This document shows, in pieces, positions 8,436 to 17,994 of a DNA stretch of 21,846 nucleotides. The translations under genes and the position numbers were made by a program. The DNA lies in the NCBI GenBank assembly GCA_049999725.1, contig JBNGIS010008530.1:1-21846 (forward strand), written 5' to 3'. Source of the DNA: Haplomitrium mnioides. Its lineage: Eukaryota; Marchantiophyta; Haplomitriopsida; Calobryales. Every line of letters begins with the position of its first letter. Position 1 is the first letter of the stretch. Under the pieces are notes generated by a model. It was not told the DNA's origin. It saw only the letters and a list, made by a program, of their open reading frames with translations, and did not search any database.

Positions 8436-10089
8436 AAATCATTTTTATTCGAACAAAAAACAATTTACAAAACATTCAATGAAATTCTAGAGAATTGCAT
8501 GTACAATGGAAAAAAAAAACTTACCAAAAGCTTCTCAAAACAAGAGTAAAATGCAGATATATTTGACTCCTCAGTGTGGAGAGGGTACTCCTCTCTTGCT
8601 TCTTCCTAGGAGCTGCAATAGACTTCAAAGCATAAAGACTTTACTATTACTGCAAAAAATTTGTGTCTCTCCAACTTGCGAGACATTTCTTCAATTGAAA
8701 GCTCTTTGGCTTCCACGTGTTTCAAAACATATATTTTAGCTTTGTTGGGAAGACCCTAAAAGAACCTCCAAGGTGTCCACTTCATGCCCTCCATTCTCAG
8801 CAATCCCTTAGCCTTAAGCTTCTTTCCCTTGATTGCATTCTTCTCCCATATAGAAAAATGCTCTATTGTAAATCCAAAAGCTCACCACTTCGGAATGCTA
8901 ACTGGAACCAATTGTCTTGAGAAGTGACTGTCTTTTCAAGAGTCGACTTTGGCTTGATCTCTAAGATCTCCAGCTCTAACTCTCTTTCTAATTTATGGGA
9001 TGAAACCATCCCACTCTCTACAAACCTCTGATGCCAATATTCAACCTTCGAAGCGATGTCATTTCCAATCGGTACTTTTTATCGCAATTGTCATCTATTG
9101 CAAATATGCGGGCCTCTGTTGGTTTTAAGCCCACGTAAACATAATAGTTGCAAAGTAGCAATATATGATTCTTCACTCTATATTTGATGATAAGAAGTTG
9201 TCTTACTACAGCACTGTGATTGCCTCTTGCAATCTCATATCAATACTTGTCGAGGTTCCTCAAATCAAACTCTGACTTATCCTTCAACCCGCACTTTGGA
9301 TCAACAACAACAATAAAAAAAAGTTGTGTGCATATTTGTTGGTGAGTATTCTCTGCATCAGAAGCTCAACAAAGTCTTCATTCCACCTCCTAATCTGAAA
9401 TGGCCCCTAGTTGTCCACTCCAGGTTTCGGAAGATTTAAATTCTCCAAGCAAATTGTAATTGGTTCTTCTTGGACTCTACATCGTTGGATTGCAGACTCC
9501 TTGATTTTATTTTTGTCTTCCTCAAATACTATCTAAGGTTCCTCTTGCTCACGCTCTAGAAAGGTTTGCATCCTCTTATACGATTACCTTTTCGCTCTTG
9601 ATTTTGGAGCTTGAACTTGCTCCGACTTTGTTTCCTCCCCTGTTGGGGTTGAAGATGAAAGGGCCGCAGAAGAGGACCTTGTTGTAGATTGGGAGGGAGC
9701 TAGCTCCTCTTCAATAATTGTAGTTGGATCATGCTTCTTCTTTGGGACGGTCTTTTTCTTCTTTTTTGGAGCTTTGACTAGCTCTACCGCCTTTCTCTTT
9801 TTTGCAGCTGATGAACCTTGTGTTGCTACAGTTGACATGGTTGCCGCGCTTGGATGCAGCACAAGCTGCTGAATGTGGACGCTCTACTTGGGCTTCAAAA
9901 GTTTAATGTTGATGGCCATCGTGATAAAATCACGTTCGATGCACTTCGAGTCTTGGTAGCAATCTACAAAGTCTGCCAAAAATTAAGTGAGCTGAAAAAC
10001 AAAATAAAAAAACAATCAAACATGTTAAACAAAAAGTTTCCATGTGTTTACAACAAGTCAAAATGTACTTAACAATCAATATAAGCTAA

Positions 10090-10345
10090 AAAGACTAAGG
10101 AGTCCATGCACGCATGGACCTGAGAGTTCAGGCGCGCAAGGACTTAGGAGCTCAAGCGCATATAGACTTGACAATGTGAGTCTCTAAGTGTAAGAACTCC
10201 CAAATATATGCATGTTTGGACTCCCAAGTCCATGCACGTATGGACTCCCAGTTCAATGCGCGTAAAGACTCATAAGTCCATACACGCATGGACTTGCAGG
10301 TCCATACAAAAATGGATTTAGAAGCCCATGTTTGCATTGAATTCC
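10090..10345 (-). repeat. Intronic 30-bp repeat array in gene A intron 1
   Basis: About eight units such as CATGCACGCATGGACC, CATGCACGTATGGACTCCCA and CATACACGCATGGACTTGCA lie at about 30-bp spacing between donor 10393 and acceptor 9992 of gene A. They share both palindromes with the 7970-8435 array, so the same repeat entered or spread through two separate introns. Confidence 0.87.
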
Positions 10346-10929
10346 GAGTCAATACAAAAAGAAAACAAATGAAAAAGAGTTTTGAGATCTTACCTTGTCG
10401 TCTTCCTTAGCTATGTGTAGATGCTTGACAAAAATGTCCCTCTCGTTCAACTCCGAAAAGCTAAATGGTTTGCGAGAGGCCTTGTACAATGACATCATAT
10501 GACTGCACAAGTAGTCTGATGTTGGCTTGTTGTCCATCTCTAATCGTCGTTATTTGGACAAAAAAACCAATGTTAAAATTTTCACCTTCACCATCAAAAA
10601 GGTAAAGATGTTGATCATAGTTTTTCAAGGTTCCACAATTAACTAGCCAATCCTAGTCTAATTTTTCTAGCTCAAGAGCCTTGATAACATCTGAATACCT
10701 ACAAGGCTTTGGTTGAGCAAGTTTGGAAACATTAACATGTGATGCCATTTTCCAGAAAGTAAAAACTTGTAGAATTTGAGGTGAAAAATCTAAGGAACAA
10801 AAGCTCACAAAACTCAAACGGCTGAAAATGGAAAAATAACAAGAAAATGCAAAAAGAACGATGACAAAAAAACAAAACTAGAAAGTGAACTTGCAACACA
10901 ATGGAAAAAAAAAACTTTCCACTGACACT

Positions 10930-11037
10930 CTTTTTATACTCTAATTTCAAAAAGTGCCTTTTCCCGCCAAAAAAATGATTCGCAGAGCTCTTGACACGTA
11001 GGTTCACATGGTGCCAAAAAAAATTTAGTATATAAAG
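10930..11037. promoter_or_regulatory. Divergent promoter between genes A and B with an E2F-like site
   Basis: Minus-strand TATAAAAAG occupies 10930-10938, about 180 bases before gene A's ATG. Plus-strand TATATAAAG occupies 11029-11037, about 180 bases before gene B's ATG. Between them, 10959-10972 reads TTTTGGCGGGAAAA on the minus strand, matching the known plant E2F/DP site TTTSGCGS with its A/T flanks. The symmetrical spacing supports one bidirectional control region serving both genes. Transcription start sites are inferred, not seen. Confidence 0.6.
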
Positions 11038-11430
11038 CATTGCTTATTTTCATCTTTCCAATTTCATTTTTTCAATTTCTTCACAAAAAGCTCTCAATTT
11101 TGTCATTTTGCGGAATTTCCCTTAAAAACACATATTTTAGATAGGTTATAAGAGGTTGACAATATTTGTTAAAACAATTGTCTCAAATAGTTGATCTTTA
11201 GTGACCTTTATCAATGGCTGAAGTTTTGAAGGGCAAGAAGAGGTTAGAATTCCAAGATTCATCTTCATAGAAAAGTGTTGTTTTTGAGAGGCAGCATGAG
11301 ATTTGTTCAAATTGCAATTCTTTGGAGGTAAGCAATGGACTACCAAAAGCGTCAAGTGTGATGGCGAGTTTATTGGGAAAAAAGATGGCTTCTGTTGAAT
11401 CAGATTGCTCTACCCGAAATGATCAAGAAG

Positions 11431-11580
11431 GTGAACCCTATGCGCGCATAGGATCAAGGATTGAACCATATGCACGTATATGGCCAAAGAGTGAATCCAA
11501 TGCACGTATAGGATTAAGGAGTGAACAGCTTGCGTGCAAACGATCAAAGAGGGAACCCAATTCTTGCAAAGAATTGAAGA
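11431..11580 (+). repeat. Five exact-period 30-bp repeats in frame inside gene B
   Basis: Units start at 11431, 11461, 11491, 11521 and 11551, each exactly 30 bases. They encode ten-residue repeats such as EPYARIGSRI, EPYARIWPKS and ESNARIGLRS. The first contains the perfect 16-base palindrome CCTATGCGCGCATAGG (11437-11452). The repeat core is the same as in the gene A introns, but here it lies in an open coding stretch. Confidence 0.92.
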
Positions 11581-12942
11581 AACAAACTTTTACAAGCACA
11601 AGATCTTTGTTTCCAATCAAGCGGTCAAAGTTGAATCTTTCTTTTGACTACTCCAATAGATCAACAGAAAGACATTAAACTCAGAATTTTCCAGATGGTT
11701 GTGGACCTTTCTTTATCCTCATCTAAGGGAGACCTCGATATTCATGATCAAAGTATGTTTGTCTAAAACACAAAAAGCATACAATCTGTGGGCGATTTCA
11801 ATTTTGAAGATGAATTGTTGTTCCCAATAGCACCACTCAAGCAACAAGTGATTTCAGTTCAAGTTGGACATCAAAATGAGATTGGGAAATATGAAACAAA
11901 CCAAATTCTTTTGGAGGAGTCTTTAGACGATAGGTTGGGAAATGATTCTAGCAAAGAGTCTTAATTAATCAATATTTCATTAGAGTTATCGCAAATGGCA
12001 CCGATTATGTTGCAAAAAAACATTTCCTAATGTTCGAGATATTGATCAAGATTCTATTTCAAAATGGTGAAGTTCTCCCAATCCTCAAAGAGTACTTCAT
12101 CCTTCGAAAACTTTTTGCAAAGGAACAAATAGTGTTTATGATGAAGATCAAGATCTTCAAGACGATGAATTTTCTCCTATGGTTGGATTCATCTATGGAC
12201 CAAATCGACTAGTACAACATAAGAATTCTTTGTTTGGGCCAAGACCCAAACAAGTAAACCTCTTACGTGAAAATTCTTTGCAAAAAGTCCATCCAAACGA
12301 GAGCTTTGTGAAAAAAAAGCTTCATCCAATGTCAATTTCTAAATTGAAGAGAATTTCATACTGCCGAAATAACTACTTGTCATTGTGCAAGATAGATTTT
12401 CTTAAAACTGTGAGAGAAACGTATTTTCGACAAAGCATGAAGAATAGAGCTATCACACTGCAATGGGAATACCAAGAAAACTCTCTCATGTTGACAATCG
12501 ATTTACTCTTCCTGGCAGTACCGTTGTCTATAGAAGAGCCTTCAAATTAATATTATGAGTAGGGAATGATAGAATCCAAAGAATTCAAAATCTCAAAAAC
12601 ACATATCCTAGAAGCATTTTTAGAAAAGGAGAATTGTTGGCTAAAGGAGTTCTTATACGTGAATGGATGGATAGTTTTTTCAAGGACACTGCGAGAGAAT
12701 GCCCACTCACAAAGTTTATAACTTTCTCGATAATTTTACAAAATGGAAAGTTTATGACTACTACACAACTTATTTAAAAGAGAAAGATCCTCATTGTATT
12801 CTTAGTTTCTCGAGTTTTACAAAACATTGGAGAACTCATTTAGAAAATGTAAAAATTCCAAAACACAATGAATTTGTTGTTTGTGAAACATGTGAAGAAC
12901 AAAAATCATTGCGAGAAAAATCCGTCTTGGAGTCTAAGAAAG

Positions 12943-13793
12943 GTAACAAATTTGTTCTCTTTTGAAACCTTGGGTTAATCCATCCTCTTTTTTCTAGACT
13001 CAAAGTTTAGTTCTAGAGATATTATGTTTTTTCAACTTAGTGTCAAAATATATTTGTTTTGTTAAGTTGCTCAACAAAAAGATTTGAGTTGAATAATTCT
13101 TATAAGGCAACTTGAGTTGTGAGAAGAGATTCTATGCTCGCATATGGTTTGTTGTTTTTAGTTTGAATCCAAACCTTGTCTACAGTCGAATAAAGCACGG
13201 AAATGAATCTGATTCTTGGTGGTGGCCTTAGCCTTGCAACAAGTTTTGCTTTTGTTGCTTTAAATGAAGAGCTCTTTGCAAGAAAAAACAATAACAAGAA
13301 CTGTTTTTCTTGTTTGCAAATCCTATGTGCGCATAGGATTTGTTCTTGTTTCTTTTAAAACCAATCGCGACAACAGTCAAAGCAAGCCATGATATTTGTA
13401 TTGTTGCTTTGGTCTTATGCGCGTATACAATCAGTTGTTGTCTCCACTCATCATATGCGGACATAAGATGTGTTCTGGTTTTTGTTTTATCTTTTGCGAA
13501 CAAAGAGTCCAAACTACCTTTGAAACTATAGTTCCAATTTGTAACCCTTTGTTAGCAAATCTTGTTTTTCTCCTTTTAAAGCTTTTTTCTATTTTAAGTT
13601 AAATAGATTTTCCTTTAGTTGCCTAAAGTTTTTTTTTTTTTTTTATCTTTTACAAAACTTTCACTTCTATCAATCCAAACATTTGTTTAAAATGATTTGA
13701 ATATTCTTTGCACATGAGATTGTCTTTTGAAGTTCCAAACATCGACATATGTTTTGTTGAACTACTTTTATATCTTTTGTGCTTATGATGCAG
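12943..13793 (+). other. Presumed gene B intron with scattered CGCGCAT-type palindromes
   Basis: The segment is bounded by donor GGTAAC and acceptor ATGATGCAG. It contains ATGCTCGCATAT near 13134, CCTATGTGCGCATAGG near 13322, ATGCGCGTATAC near 13417 and a further relative near 13455, at irregular spacing. No coding frame inside it was convincing. Joining 12942 directly to 13794 would give a stop after four codons, so either the acceptor is wrong or exons have been lost between these points. Confidence 0.5.
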
Positions 13794-13944
13794 TCAAATC
13801 TATTTGAGTACAAAAGACAAAAAAACCCTCAATCTTGAAATGTTTCAAAGAGATTCAGTCACTTCCATTAATACTGAAGTAGATCAAGTAAATCTTGATG
13901 AATCTTCTCAAGCTAAATCTGAAGAAGTCGAGATAAGTGACTAA

Positions 13945-15546
13945 AGTAATTTAAGAATTTTATTGTATATTGTGTATTTTCAATTATATTGTAGTTTAAG
14001 ATTATTATTTTATAAAGTATGTGAGAATGTTATGAAGCAATTTGTTGAATTTATCTGCCACCTTGAATTTTTTTTACTATAAATCATTCCAAGTTGAATG
14101 TTATTCTCTATAAATGAAACTTAAATCTTTAGTTAATATTTTCAATTGCTTTGTAAAATATTTTCTTATCCAAAATCTAAGTATGTTGTTTCCAACTTTA
14201 GTGCTTGTTATAAGAGTTTAAGGTTATTGTATTGCTAAAGCATATGCCCAAATTGACTAATTTTTTTTTGCTTGTAAGGACTTTGATGTATCACTTAAAA
14301 CCTTTCACGCGCTTTGACTTAGATGTAGAGCTTTATACATGTTTTACTTTTAGATTCTGAAGCACAAAATAAAATCTTTAGCGTGCATAGAGTTTGTTGC
14401 AAAAATAGAATGTTTACTGTCTCTATCCTTGGTTGTAGAAGTTTGAACCCTATGCATGCATAAACTTTGATTTGTAAGTTAAAACGTCGTGCGTTCAAAA
14501 ACTCTTCTACACAAAATTAAATATATGTTCTTGATAGTATTTGTTGTGGAGTGTTTAGATGGTGAGTTCGGATTTCTATGCGCGCATAGACTTTCGGGTG
14601 GAGTGTTCATATGTTGAGCTTGGATTCCTATGCGCGCACAGACTTTGGGGTGGAAGTCCAACCCTTCGACACTTTTTACTTCTCATATACAAACCTCAAG
14701 CTTCTACATACAAAGACTCTCAATTAGAACTTAGTTTTTACACAAGTCATATACTCTTTTATAGAACTCAAAACCTTTGTTTGGTAGAATCAAGTCAAAA
14801 ACTTGGAGATGTTTCTTGTTTACACTCTTAATTCAATCTCCTTAGCCACTGCTTTTTTGATTCTAAACTATGACTCCTTTGTGTATATGCTTCGTTAAAT
14901 TATAAAATATTTTTAAATGTTGAAACCTGTTTTTAAGCCCACTTTAACTTTTGCGTGCATGGATTTTCAACTACAATGAAAGCTTCTTTTTTGCTTGAAC
15001 TTGAAAATAGAGCTCCTAAATCCATGCAATGTTTTGTTTTGCTGGTTTTTGGGCCTACGATTGCAAACTCATTCCTTTGACTTCTAGTTCGCTTGGGATT
15101 TTTCCTCATGTTTTGTAATTTTTTTTTCCAAAAAAAAGTTTCAAAGAGCACCATGTCTATATGCACCTAGAGTTTGTACAATCAAACATATTTCAAAATA
15201 GTTTTTTGTGATGTGTGTTTCAATTTTTTTGGGCTTCAAATTATAATCAATGATAAATGCAATCTTCTTGTGAAAACTTACTATAATTTTTATACTTTCT
15301 ATCGATTTCAAGTTTTCCAATATTTTCATAAAAGTTAATAATATTGTTTGATTTTGCATATCAAAATTGACTCTTGCTCTACCATGCTTGTTGAAATGGA
15401 AAAAAATGAACCTCAAAAACTCATGTACTTTTTGTTTTCAAAAAATAACCTCGTGTTTTTCTATTTTTTGAGCTTAAAACGACAATTTTTTCTTTAAAAA
15501 AAAGGTTCTTGTTTTGAGTAGCATATTCCACATTCAAAGTAGCGGG
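13945..15546. other. AT-rich stretch without a supported gene; scattered palindromic motifs
   Basis: This follows the gene B stop. ATAAAG-type polyadenylation sequence occurs near 14010. Single copies of the GCGCGCAT-like motif lie near 14380 and 14452, two units occur near 14577-14592 and 14630-14645 with matching flanks GACTTTCGGGTGGA / GACTTTGGGGTGGA, and one more is near 14954. Short open frames here have no recognisable domains. The outer end of the proposed transposon should lie in this stretch, but I could not pick out terminal inverted repeats. Confidence 0.6.
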
Positions 15547-15924
15547 TGTTAAGCATGATGTTGTGCTATTTATAAGAAAATAGAGATGAGTGATGGAAGT
15601 GCTAGGGGGTTACTTTTAGGGTTGAAATCATTTTAAGGTTATTTGCTTTGAAGTTACTTTAAGTGAAGTGGTATATGGTCACTTTTAGGGTTGAAATTAG
15701 AAGTCACTTATAAGCAAAAAAAACAGGGATGATACTTTCTTCTCTTATATAAATAGAAGGGCTTCATTGCCCCACTTCTCATTTTGGAGCTCATCTCGAA
15801 TCACTTGGGTTCTTTGGTTGCTTGGCTTTTGCTTGCCTTTTTGGCATTTGGTTGAAAAATTCTATTAGAGTTCACTATGAGTTCTTACTTGTTTGGATTT
15901 GGCCCTTGAGAATTCTTTTACACA
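15547..15924 (+). repeat. LTR in plus orientation (probable solo or truncated gypsy LTR)
   Basis: The start is TGTTAAGCATGATG, followed by GTTGTGCTATTTATAAGAAA, which also occurs in reverse complement within 16225-16260. The strong TATA box CTTATATAAATAGAAGGG lies at about 15745-15762. The end is tentatively ...TTTTACACA at 15924. No internal element sequence precedes the start. It meets a second, oppositely oriented LTR directly. Confidence 0.6.
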
Positions 15925-16273
15925 TCACCTTACTGATCTTCTCAAACTCCAGTATTTTAATTAAAGTAATCCTAGAACTCTGTAGGATCAACTAAAGAAC
16001 ATATTTGATCATATAAAGACAATCCATTTTACCCAAGCAAAACAAAATTGGATAAACCTCAGAGTTCAAGACTTCACTCCAATTTGTAAATACAATAGTG
16101 AGCTATTCAAGATTACCTCACATCTCACTCAAGTAACTTAAAAGTGACTCTCTACCAAAAATAACTTCAAAGACAAGTAATCCAATCTTAACTCTAAAAG
16201 TGACTCACTACCACTTCCTTCACTCCTCTCTATTTTCTTATAAATAGCACAACCTTATGCTTGTACTATTACA
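15925..16273 (-). repeat. 3' LTR of the Ty3/gypsy remnant
   Basis: On the minus strand it begins TGTAATAGTACAAGC directly after the purine-rich AGAAGGCGAGGATTA (16288-16274). It shares GTTGTGCTATTTATAAGAAA and CACTTTTA-type sequence with the LTR at 15547-15924, but in opposite orientation. Its 3' end at about 15925 is only estimated, because it abuts the other LTR and alignment there is weak. Confidence 0.6.
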
Positions 16274-17992
16274 TAATCCTCGCCTTCTAGTTAATGATGT
16301 CCTCATCATTGCCTCAACTTTCAAAAATTTTAATAGCTTCTTGAGCATTCTCAAGATTTGAAGAAGGTTCTCAAGTAGCATCATGAAGTGGATAGCCTTT
16401 CCACAAAACCTTGTATTGAACTTGTGGATGCCGCCATCGCTTGATAACTCTTTTTGCCAAAATGCGGTCTACTTTAAATTCTTCATTATCATCAAGATTA
16501 ATGGCTAGAGGAGGAAGTTGAACACGATTTGGAAAAGAAGATGGACTTGGAACAAAAGGCTTAAGTTTAGACATATAGAACATGGGATGAATCTTTATAT
16601 GAAGAGGAAGATCAAGTTTATAAGCAATGGGAGAAATAACATGAGAAATCCAAGCAGGAGATAACTTACAAACTTGAGTATCTAAAGACAATGGAAGATT
16701 ATGAGTGGATAACATAATTTGGTCACCTAAAACAAAAGAACAATCATGATGATGTTTATCGGCAAACTATTTTTGCTCATTTTGAGCAATAACAAGATGG
16801 TTTCTGGTATCTTGCAATGAGGAAGATACACGAGACAAAAAGGTAGAAAGACTTGGAACATTGGAAGATGAAGGAGAAAGCAAACCATCGAGAACAAGAG
16901 GATGTTGACCAAAATTAAGAAAGAAAGGAGAAAAGCCAATACTTGCTTGTTTGGAGTTGTTGTATGCAAACTCCACAACTGGTAAAAAACTATCCCAATT
17001 TGTATGATGAACATTGATAAACATTCGAAGCATATCCTCCATAGTGCGATTTGCTCGTTCAATTTCCTCATCTATTTGAGGATGATACACCGTAGACATA
17101 AACAGCTTGGTACCCAAAAATGTGAATAACTCTCGCTAAAACTTCCCAATGAGTCGTGGATCTCTATCAAATATAAGTACTTTTGGCATTTTATGATATT
17201 GAAAGACTGTATCAAAATAAATCTTTGCCAATTATGAAGCATCCACCGTATCCACTGCCGATGCTAGATGAATTTGCTTGCTTAGATTATCCACAAACAC
17301 CACAATAGCCATAAACCCACGAGGCATGGTTGGAAGCAAAGTGATAAGATCCAAACTTACATGTTCCCACTGAGCAGTAGGAATCGATAATGGTTGCAGA
17401 AGACCAGTTGGTTTTTGATTTGAAGCCTTGTTTCATTGACAAATTTCACAAGAACGAACAAAGCCACGAACATCTTGAGCTAGGTTTGGCCACCACCAAG
17501 TCCGTTGAAGCAACTCCATAGTCTTGTCTACTCCAAGATGCCCAAAAATTGGAATATCATGTGCTTCTTATAAACATGCCATTCAAAGCACATCATCTTA
17601 AGGAATATATATTTGATGGTCTTGATAGAAAATACCATCTTGAATAGAAAATGTATGATACTCACTATCTTGGACCGCCAAACGTGCTCTAACAATAGTA
17701 AAGAAGGCATCTTCTTGTAACTTTTGTCAAAAGTCGTCACTGGTTGCTTCATCAAGATGTAATATACTAGCATTTGCTATCTCTAGTGTATTTATTTGAT
17801 GATCCGGTCTTCGAGACAATGCATCAGGAATAGTGTGGAATCTTCCCGGCTTGTACTCCAACTTGAAATCAAAGAGTTGTTGTTGATCTTCCATCGATGA
17901 TGACGTCTTGTCATATTTTCCAAGTGGATTGCTTGAAGCAATGGCTTGTGGTATGTGCGCATAAATACAGGCTTGCCCAAAAGATAGTGTCT
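16238..17992 (-). pseudogene. Ty3/gypsy chromovirus pol remnant: RNase H end, integrase, chromodomain
   Basis: Read on the minus strand. RNase H remnant RHYLLGKPVFMRTYHKPLL, with Tyr where Asp is usual, then DFKLEYKPGRF and PDALSRRPD. Integrase zinc-binding part with HDIPIFGHLG and RSCEIC (HHCC). DDE core with Asp in SLDLITLLP (17349-17351), Asp in LIFDRDPRL and Glu in EIERANRTMED. YKLDLPLHIKIHPMFYMSKL precedes the chromodomain VQYKVLWKGYPLHDAT at the C-terminus, which marks a chromovirus. At least nine in-frame stops are present, including 16371-16373 (the chromodomain Trp), 16767-16769, 17136-17138, 17232-17234, 17433-17435, 17568-17570, 17583-17585 and 17598-17600, plus a frameshift near 17895. 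RT, protease and gag are missing; homology ends sharply near 17992. Confidence 0.92.
16274..16288 (-). other. Polypurine tract of the gypsy element
   Basis: The minus-strand sequence AGAAGGCGAGGATTA lies directly before the TGTAATAG start of the 3' LTR, the expected position of the plus-strand primer site. Confidence 0.5.
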
Positions 17993-17994
17993 CC

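Larger units (their letters stand above)
5381..8738. repeat. Right arm of the giant inverted repeat
   Basis: This is the reverse-complement partner of 2946-5370. It is about 0.9 kb longer because of a 578-bp solo LTR plus duplicated target (6894-7481) and because its minisatellite-bearing intron is 681 bp instead of 343. The match to the left arm can be followed outward to about 8738, where the left arm is replaced by the copia LTR. The right-hand sequence simply continues into the 5' half of gene A. Confidence 0.9.
5993..10748 (-). pseudogene. Gene A, long copy: ParB-like plus DNA-methyltransferase-like transposon gene (decayed)
   Basis: The first ATG is at 10748, about 180 bases beyond a TATA box. 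Inferred exons on the minus strand: 10748-10394 (donor AAG|GTAAGA), 9991-8525 (acceptor TTTTTCAG), 7843-6716 and 6625-5993. The introns begin GT and end AG. Along the protein: MASHVNVSKLAQPK at the N-terminus; a basic stretch AKKRKAVELVKAPKKKKK (about 9740-9800) that looks like a nuclear-localisation signal; a segment near 9050-9305 with YEIARGNHSAVVRQLL and VYVGLKPTEARIFA, resembling ParB-like domains; the exon ending CFEKLL; FMKPRCFTLAIADI; and LTKQDWILDLCSRSDTS, like methyltransferase motif I with Arg where Gly is usual. Many stops and frameshifts, and the solo LTR inside exon 3, make it non-functional. No database match was run, so function is tentative. Confidence 0.55.
11214..13944 (+). 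pseudogene. Gene B: transposase-like gene, N-terminal half (decayed)
   Basis: The ATG at 11214 opens MAEVLKGKKRLEFQDSS, with a TAG at 11268-11270. Coding can be followed through frame 3 (to about 11650), frame 1 (to TAA 11962-11964), frame 2 (about 12014-12490), frame 1 (12493-12700) and frame 3 (12699-12942), ending at donor AAAG|GTAAC. A likely last exon is 13794-13944 (acceptor ATGCAG), with an acidic tail ending EEVEISD and TAA. Recognisable parts are CRNNYLSLCKIDFLKTVRE, STVVYRRAFKLIL with DRIQRIQ (HTH-like), and VKIPKHNEFVVCETCEEQK with a CxxC. This order resembles the N-terminal part of uncharacterised DDE transposases. No DDE catalytic core is visible, so the copy seems internally deleted. 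Class is inferred by memory of the pattern. Confidence 0.5.

Noticed and set aside
10152-10352. Minus-strand open frame with repeated WTxESxRA residues
   Set aside because: Same cause: an intronic 30-bp array without stops in one frame.
12030-12212. Plus-strand frame of 60 codons
   Set aside because: It overlaps the frame 2 coding stretch of gene B (RDIDQDS...DDEFSPMVGFIYG), which continues for longer and matches the following domain.
13627-13645. Long T-run as a terminator or transposon tail
   Set aside because: It lies inside the presumed gene B intron with no target duplication or LINE/SINE sequence beside it.
16727-17071. Minus-strand hydrophobic frame of 114 codons
   Set aside because: An out-of-frame shadow of the gypsy integrase, which is recognisable in another frame over the same bases.
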